64,000 nt of DNA from FEN-1219 sp963817615 (lineage in GTDB: Bacteria; Pseudomonadota; Gammaproteobacteria; Steroidobacterales; Rariloculaceae), in contig CAWFPH010000001.1 in assembly GCA_963817615.1 (NCBI GenBank), forward strand, positions 1 to 64,000, in the 5' to 3' direction. The notes below the pieces were generated by a model. It was not told the origin of the DNA. It searched no databases and was given only the letters and a program-made list of their open reading frames with translations. Position 1 is the stretch's first letter, and the number at the start of each line of letters is the position of its first letter. Below, one piece after another: positions 28,901 through 36,378 of the stretch. Both the position numbers and the translations under genes were made by a program.

Positions 28901-29237
28901 GGTCGAGCAGCGTGCTCGACAAGAACTTGATCGCGACCGGGCGGTTGAGCCGCGTGTCGGTCGCGCGAAAGACGATGCCCATGCCGCCTTTGCCGAGCAC
29001 GCCGTCGACGCGGTAGCTGCCGATGAGCACACCCGGCCCGATCGCGTCGGAGCTCCCGGATTCGGTTGTGCGCTGTCGAAGCTCCGTGGCGGTGCCATGC
29101 GACAGGAGCGCCTCGACGGCCCGTTTGAGCTCGACGTCTCCGGCGCAGCACGCCTCGATGAACGACATTCGCTCGTAGCCGGGTCGGGTCAGCGCCTCGC
29201 GGCAGATTTTCTCGGCACGTTGCGATTCGAGCGACAT
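25938..29237 (-). CDS. Ser/Thr kinase - FGE/sulfatase-modifying - alpha/beta hydrolase fusion
   Basis: One uninterrupted 1099-residue frame. Order: helical leader (1-65); kinase (about 73-330) with GKGGMGIVFRATD, VAIK lysine 104, HRDVKPGN from 194, DFG from 214 and YMSPEQ; membrane helix 408-426; a PEGA-like beta domain (about 484-545); a formylglycine-generating-enzyme/SUMF1-like domain (about 572-795: FLIDRHEVTNAEYKEFV, PVAGISWYEAMAYARY, GNVREW, GGSWED, GFRLV); then an alpha/beta hydrolase with GLSTGGQIA, NGRYDEYS and SGHGSPP supplying Ser, Asp and His. Everything after the helix is expected outside the cytoplasm. All active sites look intact. Start chosen where the leader begins; AGGG lies upstream. 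Confidence 0.93.
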   Translation of the reverse strand: MSLESQRAEKICREALTRPGYERMSFIEACCAGDVELKRAVEALLSHGTATELRQRTTESGSSDAIGPGVLIGSYRVDGVLGKGGMGIVFRATDTRLNRPVAIKFLSSTLLDPSAARRFQREAQMASALNHPHIVTVYDVGDYAGSQYLVTEVVDGGTLEEWRQMQPRTWRQVVELLIGVADALATAHAANILHRDVKPGNILVSSSGYAKLGDFGLAKSVRESAAEPVAAQSSTRAGAIIGTPAYMSPEQISGRALDARSDVFAFGVVLYEMLTNRRPFDAMTEVDLMHAVVHAEPTALPAGLPEALRTIVAKAIEKDPAERYQSMPDLVVDLKRVARKTEARVATAERTGVTDPTRRGPQGYTSLGDEAGESLQDVAPMSVASESAQTAASVSRLTAPARGSRRVLSIGAVVATVIGVLAASYFGWQRVQRLKAAHSAVAEIASLTDTGNYAAAFARAQEVRSVIPDDSLLNSLMPLFTTVYAITSTPSGADVFARGYDDVKDVWQHMGRTPLARVELPRRAMRWRFEKAGFETVERANTALGYRSGIGGYLTQDAGQLNITMSAVGEQPADMVFVPGGSTAFILQRLPPQQVPAFLIDRHEVTNAEYKEFVQAGGYERRSWWDGLRIEKDGESLPFEAAMRLFVDGTGRAGPASWELGSYPDGQGDFPVAGISWYEAMAYARYRGKSLPTLYHWAHAASLADGSLAASTAPLSNLGTSGPAPVGQFQGAGPYGTSDLFGNVREWILNTAPSGGGWVVGGSWEDPWYSYSTTAPAALIERSRLNGFRLVQSLSEPTNGPALRATLDLATRGRADLSSLKPVSDETFATLVQQFAYTSGLLDATAPVKMATTDDWTKERVTINTGYNQERMDVILFVPRRARPPFQPVILFSGAQVFLFPGTVETLEPGFAALPVDYIVKSGRMIVQPVFQGSLERFKTPIDFNDPVRMTRTLIEWRWDLGRALDYLETRPDVDAAKIGYVGLSTGGQIAVPLVAVESRIKAAVWLSGGLPDYQGTTPFIDIINYAPRVKIPVLMVNGRYDEYSPVETSQLPLFRLLGSAPGQKRHVILESGHGSPPRSEALKETLGWYDKYLGAVTP

Positions 29238-29657
29238 ATCGGGCCCTAGCTGGAAAGAGACGGATCGAATCGGCGCTGCGTCGGCAGCGAGCCCGCGGTG
29301 ATCACCGTCCATGCCGCGGTTAGTGTCAACTCGATCGGGTGCAGGCCGTCCTACATCGTCGCGAGCCGGCCACCCGCCAAGCGCCACTCGATATTCGCGA
29401 TGGGTTCCTTACTCTTCCGACCACGCTGGCATCGCCGAGATGATACTACGTTACGCCGGGGCGGCCGTTTGCGACGTTGCAAAGTCTGTTCGTCGGAATT
29501 GGGTTCAGGGACTTTGAGCTCGGACTGGTGCCTTGGCGAGTCGTCGTGCACGCCGGCAAGACCGCCAGTCTTGGAGAAATGAGCTCCTGCCCGTTCGTCT
29601 GCCCGCCGCATCGAGCACGTTCTGGCGAGCGGCCGCATCCGCACCCGAGTTCGGCCG
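29238..29657. other. Intergenic region, no gene supported
   Basis: About 420 bases between the divergent fusion-kinase gene and the P-loop gene. Frames here are short and unlike proteins. Only the -10-like TATAAT at its right edge stands out. Confidence 0.35.
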
Positions 29658-29663
29658 TATAAT
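29658..29663 (+). promoter_or_regulatory. Perfect TATAAT -10 box
   Basis: TATAAT in an otherwise GC-rich context about 35 bases before the ATG of the P-loop gene. No good -35 box lies 16-18 bases upstream, so the call rests on the -10 alone. Confidence 0.35.
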
Positions 29664-29698
29664 CGCGGCCCTAATTCGTCGCGGTGCCTCCGATGCGG

Positions 29699-30333
29699 AT
29701 GACGCGCTCCGAGTTCCTGCGCTGGCCGCACAAGGCGATCACGCTGCTCGGCATGTCCGGCGTCGGCAAGACGACGCTCGCGTACAAGCTGCCGCCGAAC
29801 CAATGGTTCCACTACTCGGGCGACTACCGGATCGGCACGAAGTATCTCGCCGAGCCGATCCTCGACAACATCAAGCGCCAGGCGATGCGGGTCGGATTTC
29901 CTGCGCGACCTGCTGCGCAGCGACTCGATCTACATCGCGAGCAACATCACCGTCCACAACCTCGCGCCGATTGCGACGTTTCTCGGCAAGATCGGCCCGG
30001 CCCGATCTCGGCGGGCTGCCGGTGGCCGAGTTCAAGCGCCGCCAGCGCCTGCACCGCGACGCCGAGATCGGCGCGATGTGCGACGTGGCCGAGTTCATCG
30101 TCAAGGCGCAGGAGATCTACGGCTACGATCACTTCATCAACGAAGCGGGCGGCAGCATCGTCGAGCTCGACGACGAACGCACCGAGAAGACGCTCGCCGA
30201 CAACACGCTGATCCTCTATCTGAAGCCCGACGCGCAGGTCGAGCGCGAGCTCGTGCAGCGTGCGATCGACAACCCGAAGCCGCTCTATTACCAGGAGCAG
30301 TTCCTCGACCTAAAGCTCGGCGAGTACCTCGCT
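29699..30333 (+). pseudogene. P-loop ATPase/kinase-like gene, frameshifted and cut by IS91
   Basis: The start (ATG 29699, or 29693) opens RSEFLRWPHKAITLLGMSGV with Walker A GMSGVGKTT, then WFHYSGDYRIGTKYL. An extra base near 29894 shifts to DFLRDLLRSDSIYIASNITV; another slip near 30000 shifts to DLGGLPVAEFKRRQRLHRDA, which continues to LDLKLGEYLA. The IS91 copy C begins at about 30334 and removes the C-terminus and stop. The protein would be a cytosolic nucleotide-binding enzyme of the small P-loop kinase type; its substrate is not known. Confidence 0.6.
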
Positions 30334-30756
30334 GGGCACGGCGCTTGAAGCGCGTGTTCGGGATCGAGATTGAGCAGTGCGTGCGCTGCGGCGGGCGGCT
30401 GAAAGTGATTGCGAGCATCGAGGAGCCGGAGCTCATCGAGCGGATCCTTGCGCACCGGCGTGAACAAGGAGAGGAGGAGGCACCGAGGGCGTCGCTCGGG
30501 GCGCGGGCTCCGCCGCAGGCGTCGTTGCTTTGACTCGGCCGATCGTTGACGGGCGCGTGCTCTGAGGTGTGGCCAGCGGGCGGTGCTGCGTCGGCGCGAC
30601 CCAAGGCGTCGATCGGCGCGGCGGACGCGGTGAAATTCGCGGCGACGTGGGGTGTGAAGGCCGATTCGCCGTCGCGCTCGGCCGGCAGCTTTGCCAAAAT
30701 GACTCTTATGCGCCACTGCCGCCGGCGCCGACAGGCCGTTCAAAGCGCCTATCCGC
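30334..30756 (+). mobile_element. IS91-family element remnant C, C-terminus plus right end
   Basis: Homology begins inside the transposase at ARRLKRVFGIEIEQCVRCGG, runs through PELIERILAHRREQGEE to a normal stop at about 30533, and then through the full right flank ending CAAAGCGCCTATCCGC at 30756. Its left junction fuses it in frame to the truncated P-loop gene. DNA is nearly identical to copy B over the shared part. No catalytic domain remains. Confidence 0.85.
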
Positions 30757-31198
30757 CTTTCCTGATTCATCCACAGATTACCTTAGATACGGCTTTTGAA
30801 CCGCTACGATCTTCATAGCTTCCTGCTTTCCTGCTTTCCTGAGTCGATCCATTTCTCTCCGGCGTGGCAAAACTCTGCCGGCAACGGGCGAGTCCGTTGC
30901 AATAACACATCCGCGCCTTCACTTTCCCAGCAGGCGGCTCAGGATCAAGGCCAATGAGCAGGTATTTTAGTATCTGTCTGGGAGAAACCGTCATCAATTG
31001 GTCTGGATCGAGCGCTGGGGGGCTCTCCTGGGGCCAGCCGCTCTATTTATTACTACGAGAAACCCGCAGCCAAGTTCCGAAAAAGCTTTCGCCCCGAGAA
31101 ACGCTGAATTGATAATGTGGCATCGTCAATTCTGAGAGGATGACGGACTCGCCGGCGAATACGCTGGATAACCATTCAAATTGCCGGCATATTCAGCT
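30757..31198. other. AT-richer intergenic DNA, no gene supported
   Basis: About 440 bases between the IS91 right end and the first attC-like site. It includes a short CTTTCCTG-type tandem near 30820-30842 and long stretches without coding character. Base composition differs from the flanking chromosome, consistent with imported DNA. Confidence 0.35.
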
Positions 31199-31205
31199 GT
31201 TAGGC
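31199..31205 (+). promoter_or_regulatory. attC-like core site GTTAGGC (cassette boundary)
   Basis: GTTAGGC fits the integron core site GTTRRRY and lies 53 bases before a cassette-like gene. No matching RYYYAAC partner is visible to its left, so the preceding attC is incomplete. Confidence 0.35.
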
Positions 31206-31257
31206 GCGCACAGCGCTCTACTTCCGATAAGACCGAACCGAACAAATCAGAACATCT

Positions 31258-31575
31258 ATGAAATACATGCTCACCTGGTCCGAACGCTCGCAAGGCTCCC
31301 CTATCGAATACGAGAATGCACAGAAGCGTATCTTAGAAGTCTTCACTCAATGGAAGGCGCCCGCCAATTTCAAGATCGAGTTGTTCGTGATCCGAGTAGG
31401 AGACTGGGGAGGATATATGATGCTCGATTGCGATGACCCTACCGCGGTCCACAAGTTCTGCTCGATGTTGCCGGCCTTTGTCTTTGAGGCGCGTCCGGTA
31501 ATTCCAATCGAAGACGCGGTGCGGGTCGAATTGGAGTCCATCGCCTTTCGTGACGGACTCAAGGCTAAGTCATAA
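31258..31575 (+). CDS. DUF3303 family protein (gene-cassette-like)
   Basis: The 105-residue protein begins MKYMLTWSERSQGS and has the family's VFTQWKAPANFKIELFVIRV, WGGYMMLDCDDPTAVHKFC and a C-terminal IPIEDAVRVELE segment: a small ferredoxin-like fold of unknown function, cytosolic. It is promoterless in appearance, short, and bounded by GTTAGGC on the left and a GCCTAAC...GTTAGGC pair on the right, the layout of an integron gene cassette. DUF3303 identity is quite sure; cassette origin is inference. Confidence 0.82.
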   Translation: MKYMLTWSERSQGSPIEYENAQKRILEVFTQWKAPANFKIELFVIRVGDWGGYMMLDCDDPTAVHKFCSMLPAFVFEARPVIPIEDAVRVELESIAFRDGLKAKS

Positions 31576-31581
31576 ACAACC

Positions 31582-31735
31582 GCCTAACCAGGCCGATAGG
31601 CCAAACACACGTAAACGACAAATCGCGGACTGTCCTCAAGCGCAGTTTTGAGAGTATGCGAACATCACTTCTAACTGGCACACCTGGCTGCTTGGTTTGC
31701 TTTACGCTGGTCGCTGATCTTGTATCTCGTTAGGC
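31582..31735. repeat. attC-like recombination site
   Basis: GCCTAAC (31582-31588) and GTTAGGC (31729-31735) are exact complements and match the RYYYAAC and GTTRRRY cores of integron attC sites. Between them are imperfectly complementary segments (CGTAAACGACAAA near the left, TTTGCTTTACG near the right). At 154 bases it is at the long end for attC. The next gene's ATG follows six bases later, as in cassettes. Confidence 0.5.
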
Positions 31736-31740
31736 TTCAC

Positions 31741-32204
31741 ATGGACATTCGCGTCGGTTCGCAGTCTGATGCAGAAGAGGTTGCCGGCCTTATTGCTCAT
31801 TTCCAGAGCGAGCTCACGGACGATCCAACCGGTACCGGGGCTGAGCGCTTTCTTGCTTCCGTTTCAGTGCAGGCCCAGCGCGAATACCTGGCTTCGGCAC
31901 GCTATCGCTACCTTCTGGCTTTCTCCGGCTCTGAGCTAGCTGGCTTCATCGCCATACGCGATGGTTCCCATCTATTTCACCTGTTCGTCGATCGGGCACA
32001 TTAACGCCAGGGTCTTGCTCGGCTGTTGTGGGAGCAGGCATTGCGGGAAATGTGCATTCCAAACAGCGAAGAATTTTCACGGTCAACTCAAGCCTGTCGG
32101 CAGTTCCGGTCTACTGCAGGTTCGGCTTTGTTCCAGCGGGTTCGATGCAGCGCGTTGATGGCATTTCATTTCTTCCCATGTGGCGCCCGGCCTCGCTAAC
32201 ATGA
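31741..32204 (+). pseudogene. GNAT acetyltransferase cassette, broken
   Basis: The frame starts MDIRVGSQSDAEEVAGLIAH and shows a GNAT fold (LLAFSGSELAGFIAIRDGSH, LFHLFVDRAH). An in-frame TAA (32002-32004) replaces the codon before RQGLARLLWEQALREM, the acetyl-CoA loop. A later slip near 32078 moves to TVNSSLSAVPVYCRFGFVPA, the usual GNAT end, which finishes at 32204. One nonsense and one frameshift change make it inactive. It would have acetylated a small molecule or protein amine. Confidence 0.7.
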
Positions 32205-32205
32205 G

Positions 32206-32212
32206 GCCCAAC
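32206..32212 (+). promoter_or_regulatory. Left half of a second attC-like site
   Basis: GCCCAAC fits RYYYAAC and starts two bases after the GNAT stop codon, where an attC should begin. No GTTRRRY partner follows before the TTTTCAG repeat, so the site is cut. Confidence 0.35.
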
Positions 32213-32237
32213 CAGGTTCGTCGAAAAAGTTTTCGCC

Positions 32238-32278
32238 TTTTCAGTTTTCAGTTTTCAGTTTTCAGCTTTCAGCTTTTC
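32238..32278. repeat. TTTTCAG tandem repeat
   Basis: Five to six copies of a 7-base unit (TTTTCAG with a few TTTCAGC variants) at the point where the cassette DNA ends. A slippage-prone microsatellite; no function seen. Confidence 0.7.
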
Positions 32279-32305
32279 AATTACGTCGATAGTAAGCTCT
32301 GATTC

Positions 32306-32637
32306 ATGATGGCAAACACGGATTCTCGCGTAACGATTCGCATGGTGGCGAGCCTCGACGGCTTCATCGCGCGAAAGGACGGGCGCGTCGACTGGATGGA
32401 AACCGAAGACGAATTTGCGGGCGGGGAAACGCTGGACCCGGGATTCATCGAGACCTTTCTCAAGACGATCGACTGCTACGTCATGGGATCGCGAACCTAC
32501 GAGACCGCGTTGAGTTTGAAGCCCAGGGATTCGGCTGGTCGTACGGCGACAGACCCACCTTTGTCCTTACCAGTCGCGATCTGCCGCGAACCCGGGATAC
32601 GGTTGAGTTCTACTCAGGCGATCTCGCGCAGTGAATG
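32306..32637 (+). pseudogene. DHFR/RibD C-terminal-like reductase, frameshifted and truncated
   Basis: The protein begins like RibD-C/DHFR-fold reductases: RMVASLDGFIARKDGRVDWM, then GFIETFLKTIDCYVMGSRTY. A slip near 32512 moves to GFGWSYGDRPTFVLTSRDLP and EFYSGDLAQ. The final third is missing because the IS91 copy D begins at 32641. It would have been an NADPH-dependent reductase of unknown substrate. Confidence 0.65.
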
Positions 32638-32640
32638 AGC

Positions 32641-33384
32641 GCAGGAGGAGCTGCGAGCCATCGTCGAGCGCATCGCCGAACGCATCGGCCGCGCGCTCGA
32701 GCGCCAAGGTATCTTGGCGCGCGACGCCGAGAACAGTTACCTCGAGCTCGACCCTGAAGGGGGCGGCCCGATGGCCGATCTGCTCGGCCACTCGATCACG
32801 TACCGGGTGGCGGTGGGCGCACGGGCCGGGCAGAAGGTGTTCTCGCTACAGAGTGTGCCGGCGCGAGAGGACGACCCGAGGGAGGGTGTCACGCAGCATG
32901 CGGGGTTTTCGCTGCATGCGGGGATTGGCGTGGAAGCCGATCAGCGGGAGAAGCTCGAACGACTCACGCGCTACGTGAGCCGCCCGCCGGTGGCCATCGA
33001 GCGGCTCGATCTCACGGCGCTGGGGCAGATCCGGTATCGTCTGAAGACCCCGTACCGCGACGGCACGACGCACATCGTGCTGGAACCCTTGGACTTCATC
33101 GCGCGCCTCGCAGCCCTGGTGCCGCGGCCGCGCGTGCACCTGACGAGGTTTCACGGGGTGTTCGCGGCGCACGCGGCGCTGCGCGCGGCGATCACGCCGG
33201 GGGGAAGAGGGACGGGGGCCAAGCGAGCCACGACCCTCGAACGGCCGACATCCAAAGACGTGCGTATGAACTGGGCACGGCGCTTGAAGCGCGTGTTCGG
33301 GATCGAGATCGAGCAGTGCGTGCGCTGCGGCGGGCGGCTGAAAGTGATTGCGAGTATCGAGGAGCCGGAGCTCATCGAGCGGAT
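32641..33384 (+). mobile_element. IS91-family element remnant D, longest transposase frame
   Basis: One open frame runs from EELRAIVERIAERIG through RYVSRPPVAIERLDLTALGQ, the full PRPRVHLTRFHGVFAAHAAL segment missing from copies A and B, and on to EQCVRCGGRLKVIA and PELIER. It lacks the N-terminal zinc-binding and HUH parts and leaves the element sequence at about 33384 with no right terminus, ending at an unrelated stop near 33445. It shows what the internal part of the intact transposase looked like but is inactive. Confidence 0.85.
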
Positions 33385-33501
33385 GCCAGTCGCGACGAAA
33401 CCGGCGGAGACGAGTCCGTTCGAGTATGCGGAGCGCGACGAATAAAGCAAGAAACTCGATCGCTCGATGCTCAGCGCCGTTGCGCCGCAGCATGAACGCG
33501 T

Positions 33502-34434
33502 TCACTCCAGCGTAGCCACGAGCATGAAAATGTTCACGGAGTGCTTCGCGGAGTTCTCGTCGAGCGAGGCGATCACGGGACTCGGCGAGCCCGCGGCCGC
33601 CGTGCTCGTGAACCAGAGCCTCGATCTCGAACCGCGGACCACGCGCACCTGAGCGCAGGGCATGCCACGGCATGCGACGCGGCCGCTCGACTGCAGGTCC
33701 TTGATCGGCGGCAGCTGTTTCGCAAATCCGGGCTTGCCGCCGTTGGCCTCGAGCGAGTCGCTGAGGAACGAGAGTGCATGCTCGAGTTCCTGCGAGGCCG
33801 CCAGCGCCTCGCGCCGTAGCCGCGGCGGGTCGCCTTCACGCCAATACTCGCGCAGCCGGTCAGCGTCGTCGCCGTCGATCAGGGACTGCGGCGCGCGCGA
33901 ATCGTAGATCGCGCCGTACTCGCGGGACGTGCGGAGCCCCTTGGACGTGACGCTGAGCTCGCGCGCGAACGCCCGCACGCGAAACCGCGTATCGGTGAGC
34001 AGCGGAACGACGTTGACCGTCACGAGCTCGGAGATTCCTCTCGCAGAGAGTTGGGCGGCGAGATCCTCCTCATCGTCGCTGGCGGGCAGCGTCAACAGCT
34101 CCCGACACGCCGTACGCGGCTCCGCAACGCCGACGCACCTCAGCGCTTCCTGCACCGCCGCTGCGAAATCGAAGCCGGCGGTCTGCTCGCGGAAAGCGCC
34201 GACTTGCCGCGCGCTCTGCTTGTCCATGGCCGCGTTGGCCCACGCGCCGATCAACGCAACCGCGATTCCCGGCGCGACGCCCGTATGGCTGCCCGCCTGC
34301 ATCGTCTCGGGAAACTGCAGAACCAGCGGCGCGGTGGAAGGCGCACCGAACGAGATCGCAGGCAGCGCAGTCGCGGCCGTCAGCAGCAGGATTCGAAGCA
34401 AGCGAAGAAATCTCGGGTGAAGCGGTGGCCGCAT
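33502..34434 (-). CDS. Secreted protein of unknown function, 310 aa
   Basis: A basic n-region and hydrophobic core (LLRILLLTAATALPAISF) make a signal peptide. The mature part has a small hydrophobic segment (GIAVALIGAWANA), a pair of cysteines around 99-110 (RCVGVAEPRTAC) and another pair near the end (VACRGMPCAQV). No known domain is recognised. It stands alone between the IS91 copy D and a divergent OsmC gene. The ATG is the only one before the signal peptide; the ribosome binding site is weak. Confidence 0.7.
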   Translation of the reverse strand: MRPPLHPRFLRLLRILLLTAATALPAISFGAPSTAPLVLQFPETMQAGSHTGVAPGIAVALIGAWANAAMDKQSARQVGAFREQTAGFDFAAAVQEALRCVGVAEPRTACRELLTLPASDDEEDLAAQLSARGISELVTVNVVPLLTDTRFRVRAFARELSVTSKGLRTSREYGAIYDSRAPQSLIDGDDADRLREYWREGDPPRLRREALAASQELEHALSFLSDSLEANGGKPGFAKQLPPIKDLQSSGRVACRGMPCAQVRVVRGSRSRLWFTSTAAAGSPSPVIASLDENSAKHSVNIFMLVATLE

Positions 34435-34580
34435 ACGAATTGAGACGCTATCAGGTCCGCCGACGGCAGGCCACGGACCCCGCGCGGCCGCCGCTCATCC
34501 CGCGATAGGTAGTTTCCCGGATTGGCCTTCGCTCGCCGCTGGGTCAGATTCGAAGCCTCTATTCAGAAGCAGCACCTCGC

Positions 34581-35024
34581 ATGGACGCCTATCCGCATCA
34601 GTACACGGTACGGGCCGTCGGCCAAGCCGCGGGCAACGTGGTCCTGACATCCGATCGCTTGCCAAGCCTCATTTCGGCGCCGCCGCCGCAGTTCGGAGGT
34701 CCCGGGAACGCATGGTCCCCGGAGACATTACTCGTCGCGGCCGCGGCGGACTGCCTCATCCTCACGTTTCGCGCGGTCGCGCGGGCGTCGAAGCTGCAAT
34801 GGCTCAACCTCGATTGCGACGCCGAAGGCGTGCTCGATCGCGTCGACGGCGTCACGCGCTTCACCGAGATGCGCATCAACGCGCGCCTCGCGCTGCCCGC
34901 GGGCGGCGACGCGCAACTCGCGCGGCGCTTGGTAGAGAAGGCGGAAAGGACCTGCCTCATCACGTGCTCGCTCAAAGCCGAGCTTGTGCTCACGATCGAT
35001 GTCGCGATCGCAGGCTCGCCCTGA
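34581..35024 (+). CDS. OsmC/Ohr family peroxiredoxin-like protein
   Basis: The protein has the OsmC fold signature: an N-terminal beta sheet (VVLTSDRLPSLISAPPPQFG), the central-helix cysteine in AAAADCLILTFRAVA and the second cysteine in AERTCLITCSLKAE, the thiol pair used to reduce organic hydroperoxides. At 147 residues it matches the family length. Cytosolic. No obvious operon partner; divergent from the secreted-protein gene. OsmC against Ohr subclass cannot be decided by eye. Confidence 0.88.
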   Translation: MDAYPHQYTVRAVGQAAGNVVLTSDRLPSLISAPPPQFGGPGNAWSPETLLVAAAADCLILTFRAVARASKLQWLNLDCDAEGVLDRVDGVTRFTEMRINARLALPAGGDAQLARRLVEKAERTCLITCSLKAELVLTIDVAIAGSP

Positions 35025-35161
35025 GAAGACCTGCGCGCAGGCGTCCGTGGCGCGGTGCCGGCCGCGTCAGACTGCGTCAGCTTCGCTGCAGACACTGCGC
35101 TTCATGAAATCGTTTCGCTCGAATCCGGCGATGTTCCTCGTTCGCCCTAAGCGCTCTTGCT

Positions 35162-35401
35162 GGCCACGGACCCCGAGGCACTGACGCGGGTGCTCGGGAT
35201 CGTCTACCGCACGATCTCGGCGCACGTTCTGAAGAAGACGCGACTGACGCGTGCGAGCGGTGCGACGGGTGCGGTGAAATTCGCGGCGACGTGGGTTGTG
35301 AAGGCCGATTCGCCGTCGCGCTCGGCCGGCAGCTTTGCCAAAATCACTCTTATGCCCCACTGCCGCCGGCGCCGACAGGCCGTTCAAAGCGCCCATCCGC
35401 C
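35162..35401 (+). mobile_element. IS91-family element remnant E, internal deletion derivative
   Basis: It joins a transposase segment before the HUH motif (DPEALTRVLGIVYRTISAHV ... ASGATGAV) directly to the right terminus. The junction falls in GGTGCGGTGA, which occurs both in the transposase (GGTGCGGTGACG in copy A) and at the terminus (GACGCGGTGAAA), so the deletion used a shared GCGGTGA. The right end is at 35401. No open transposase remains. Confidence 0.8.
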
Positions 35402-35437
35402 CTATCCGCCGGTGCTAGAAAATCTGGAGGGAACACC

Positions 35438-35806
35438 ATGATCGTCACCGGCTACATCCTCGTCGCGATCGTCGCGCTCGGGATCATCTACGTCGGCCTC
35501 AACTACCTCTTCGCGCCGGCCAAGATCGCCGCGAGCTTCGGCTTCATCGAGGTCCCCGAAAACGCCGAGACCTTCTTGAACGTCAAGGGCGGCCGCGACG
35601 TCGGCGCCGGTCTCGTCCCGCTGGCCCTGATGATCTACGGCGACCCGCACGCGTTGGGCTGGGTCACCCTCACCGCGGCCGTCTGGCCTCTCTTCGACAT
35701 GCTGATCATCCTGCGCCACCGCGGGAAGAAGGCCATCGCCTTCGGAGTCCACGGCCTGACCGCCCTCGTGATGGTCGTCGCCGCCCTGCTCCTGCTGCTC
35801 GGCTGA
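35438..35806 (+). CDS. DUF4267 small membrane protein
   Basis: Four hydrophobic segments are visible (TGYILVAIVALGIIYVGLNY; around VGAGLVPLALMIYG; LGWVTLTAAVWPLFDMLIIL; VHGLTALVMVVAALLLLLG) with the family's LFAPAKIAASFGF and NVKGGRDVGAG motifs. A strong GGAGG lies seven bases before the ATG. DUF4267 proteins are mostly actinobacterial, and the codon use here (GCC and CTC heavy) differs from neighbouring genes; the following fragment also looks actinobacterial. It starts 37 bases after an IS91 right end, suggesting imported DNA. Function unknown. Confidence 0.8.
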   Translation: MIVTGYILVAIVALGIIYVGLNYLFAPAKIAASFGFIEVPENAETFLNVKGGRDVGAGLVPLALMIYGDPHALGWVTLTAAVWPLFDMLIILRHRGKKAIAFGVHGLTALVMVVAALLLLLG

Positions 35807-35842
35807 ACGCCGCGAATCGGACCCGTGGGTTACGGTGGTTGG

Positions 35843-35929
35843 GTGAACGTCGAAGTAACTCCTCTGCCCGGCATCGGGGTCCGCAAGGACTTCGCCACCC
35901 GTACCGGCGCTGGCCGACCGTCGCCATAG
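35843..35929 (+). pseudogene. N-terminal fragment of a cation:proton antiporter regulatory subunit (KhtT/TrkA-C-like)
   Basis: VNVEVTPLPGIGVRKDFATR from a GTG start is the conserved opening of actinobacterial antiporter regulatory subunits. After ATRTG the match ends and the frame stops at 35929, having crossed into the integrase fragment on the other strand. Only about 20 residues survive. Confidence 0.5.
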
Positions 35930-36006
35930 CGATCGCGCAGCGCGTTCGTCCCGGCCCAGGCGAGCTTCTTGCCATAGCCAAAGTTTCGGCGTCCGCCGAC
36001 TTTCAC
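35915..36006 (-). pseudogene. N-terminal fragment of an ICE-type tyrosine integrase
   Basis: From a GTG at 36006, preceded by AAGGA, the frame reads VGGRRNFGYGKKLAWAGTNA then LRDRYGDG. This matches the start of the core-binding domain of integrases found on integrative and conjugative elements (NFGYGxxxxWAGxxAL-x-xxxGxGH). It is cut after about 30 residues at the junction with the antiporter fragment; no catalytic part remains. Confidence 0.45.
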
Positions 36007-36240
36007 GTTCGTCTGAGTCCTTGAGTCTCTTGGGTTCGTTGAGTGATCAACCGGACTGAAGCGCCGCTCAGGCTTCTTTCGGACAGACTCATCGTTCCTT
36101 GCTCGAGCGCCTACTCGGTGCTCCAAGACGATCCGGTGGCGGACCGCAGAGTGGGCATTGGCTGCATGGACGCGAGATTCTCTTCCACCGCCGCAGGCTA
36201 AGCGTCGATCGGCGTCAACGGACATTCAGATTTGACCCGC

Positions 36241-36378
36241 CGGCGGACGCGGTGAAATTCGCGGCGACGTGGGTTGTGAAGGCCGATTCGCCGTCGTGCT
36301 CGGCCAGCAGCTTTGCCAAAATGACTGTTATGCGCCACTGCCGCCGGCGCCGACAGGCCGTTCAAAGCGCCTATCCGC
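36241..36378 (+). mobile_element. IS91-family right-terminus fragment F
   Basis: Only the terminal 138 bases are present (GCGGTGAAATTCGCGGCG ... CAAAGCGCCTATCCGC), near-identical to the ends of copies B, C and E. It abuts the 3' end of the histidine kinase gene, which loses its own stop codon and reads into the element. Confidence 0.8.

Noticed and set aside
32238..32278. CRISPR-like repeat
   Set aside because: The TTTTCAG units are 7 bases and contiguous with no spacers; a microsatellite, not a CRISPR array. No cas genes in the window.
31100..32300. Complete integron
   Set aside because: No intI or attI in the window; only cassette-like sites are supported.
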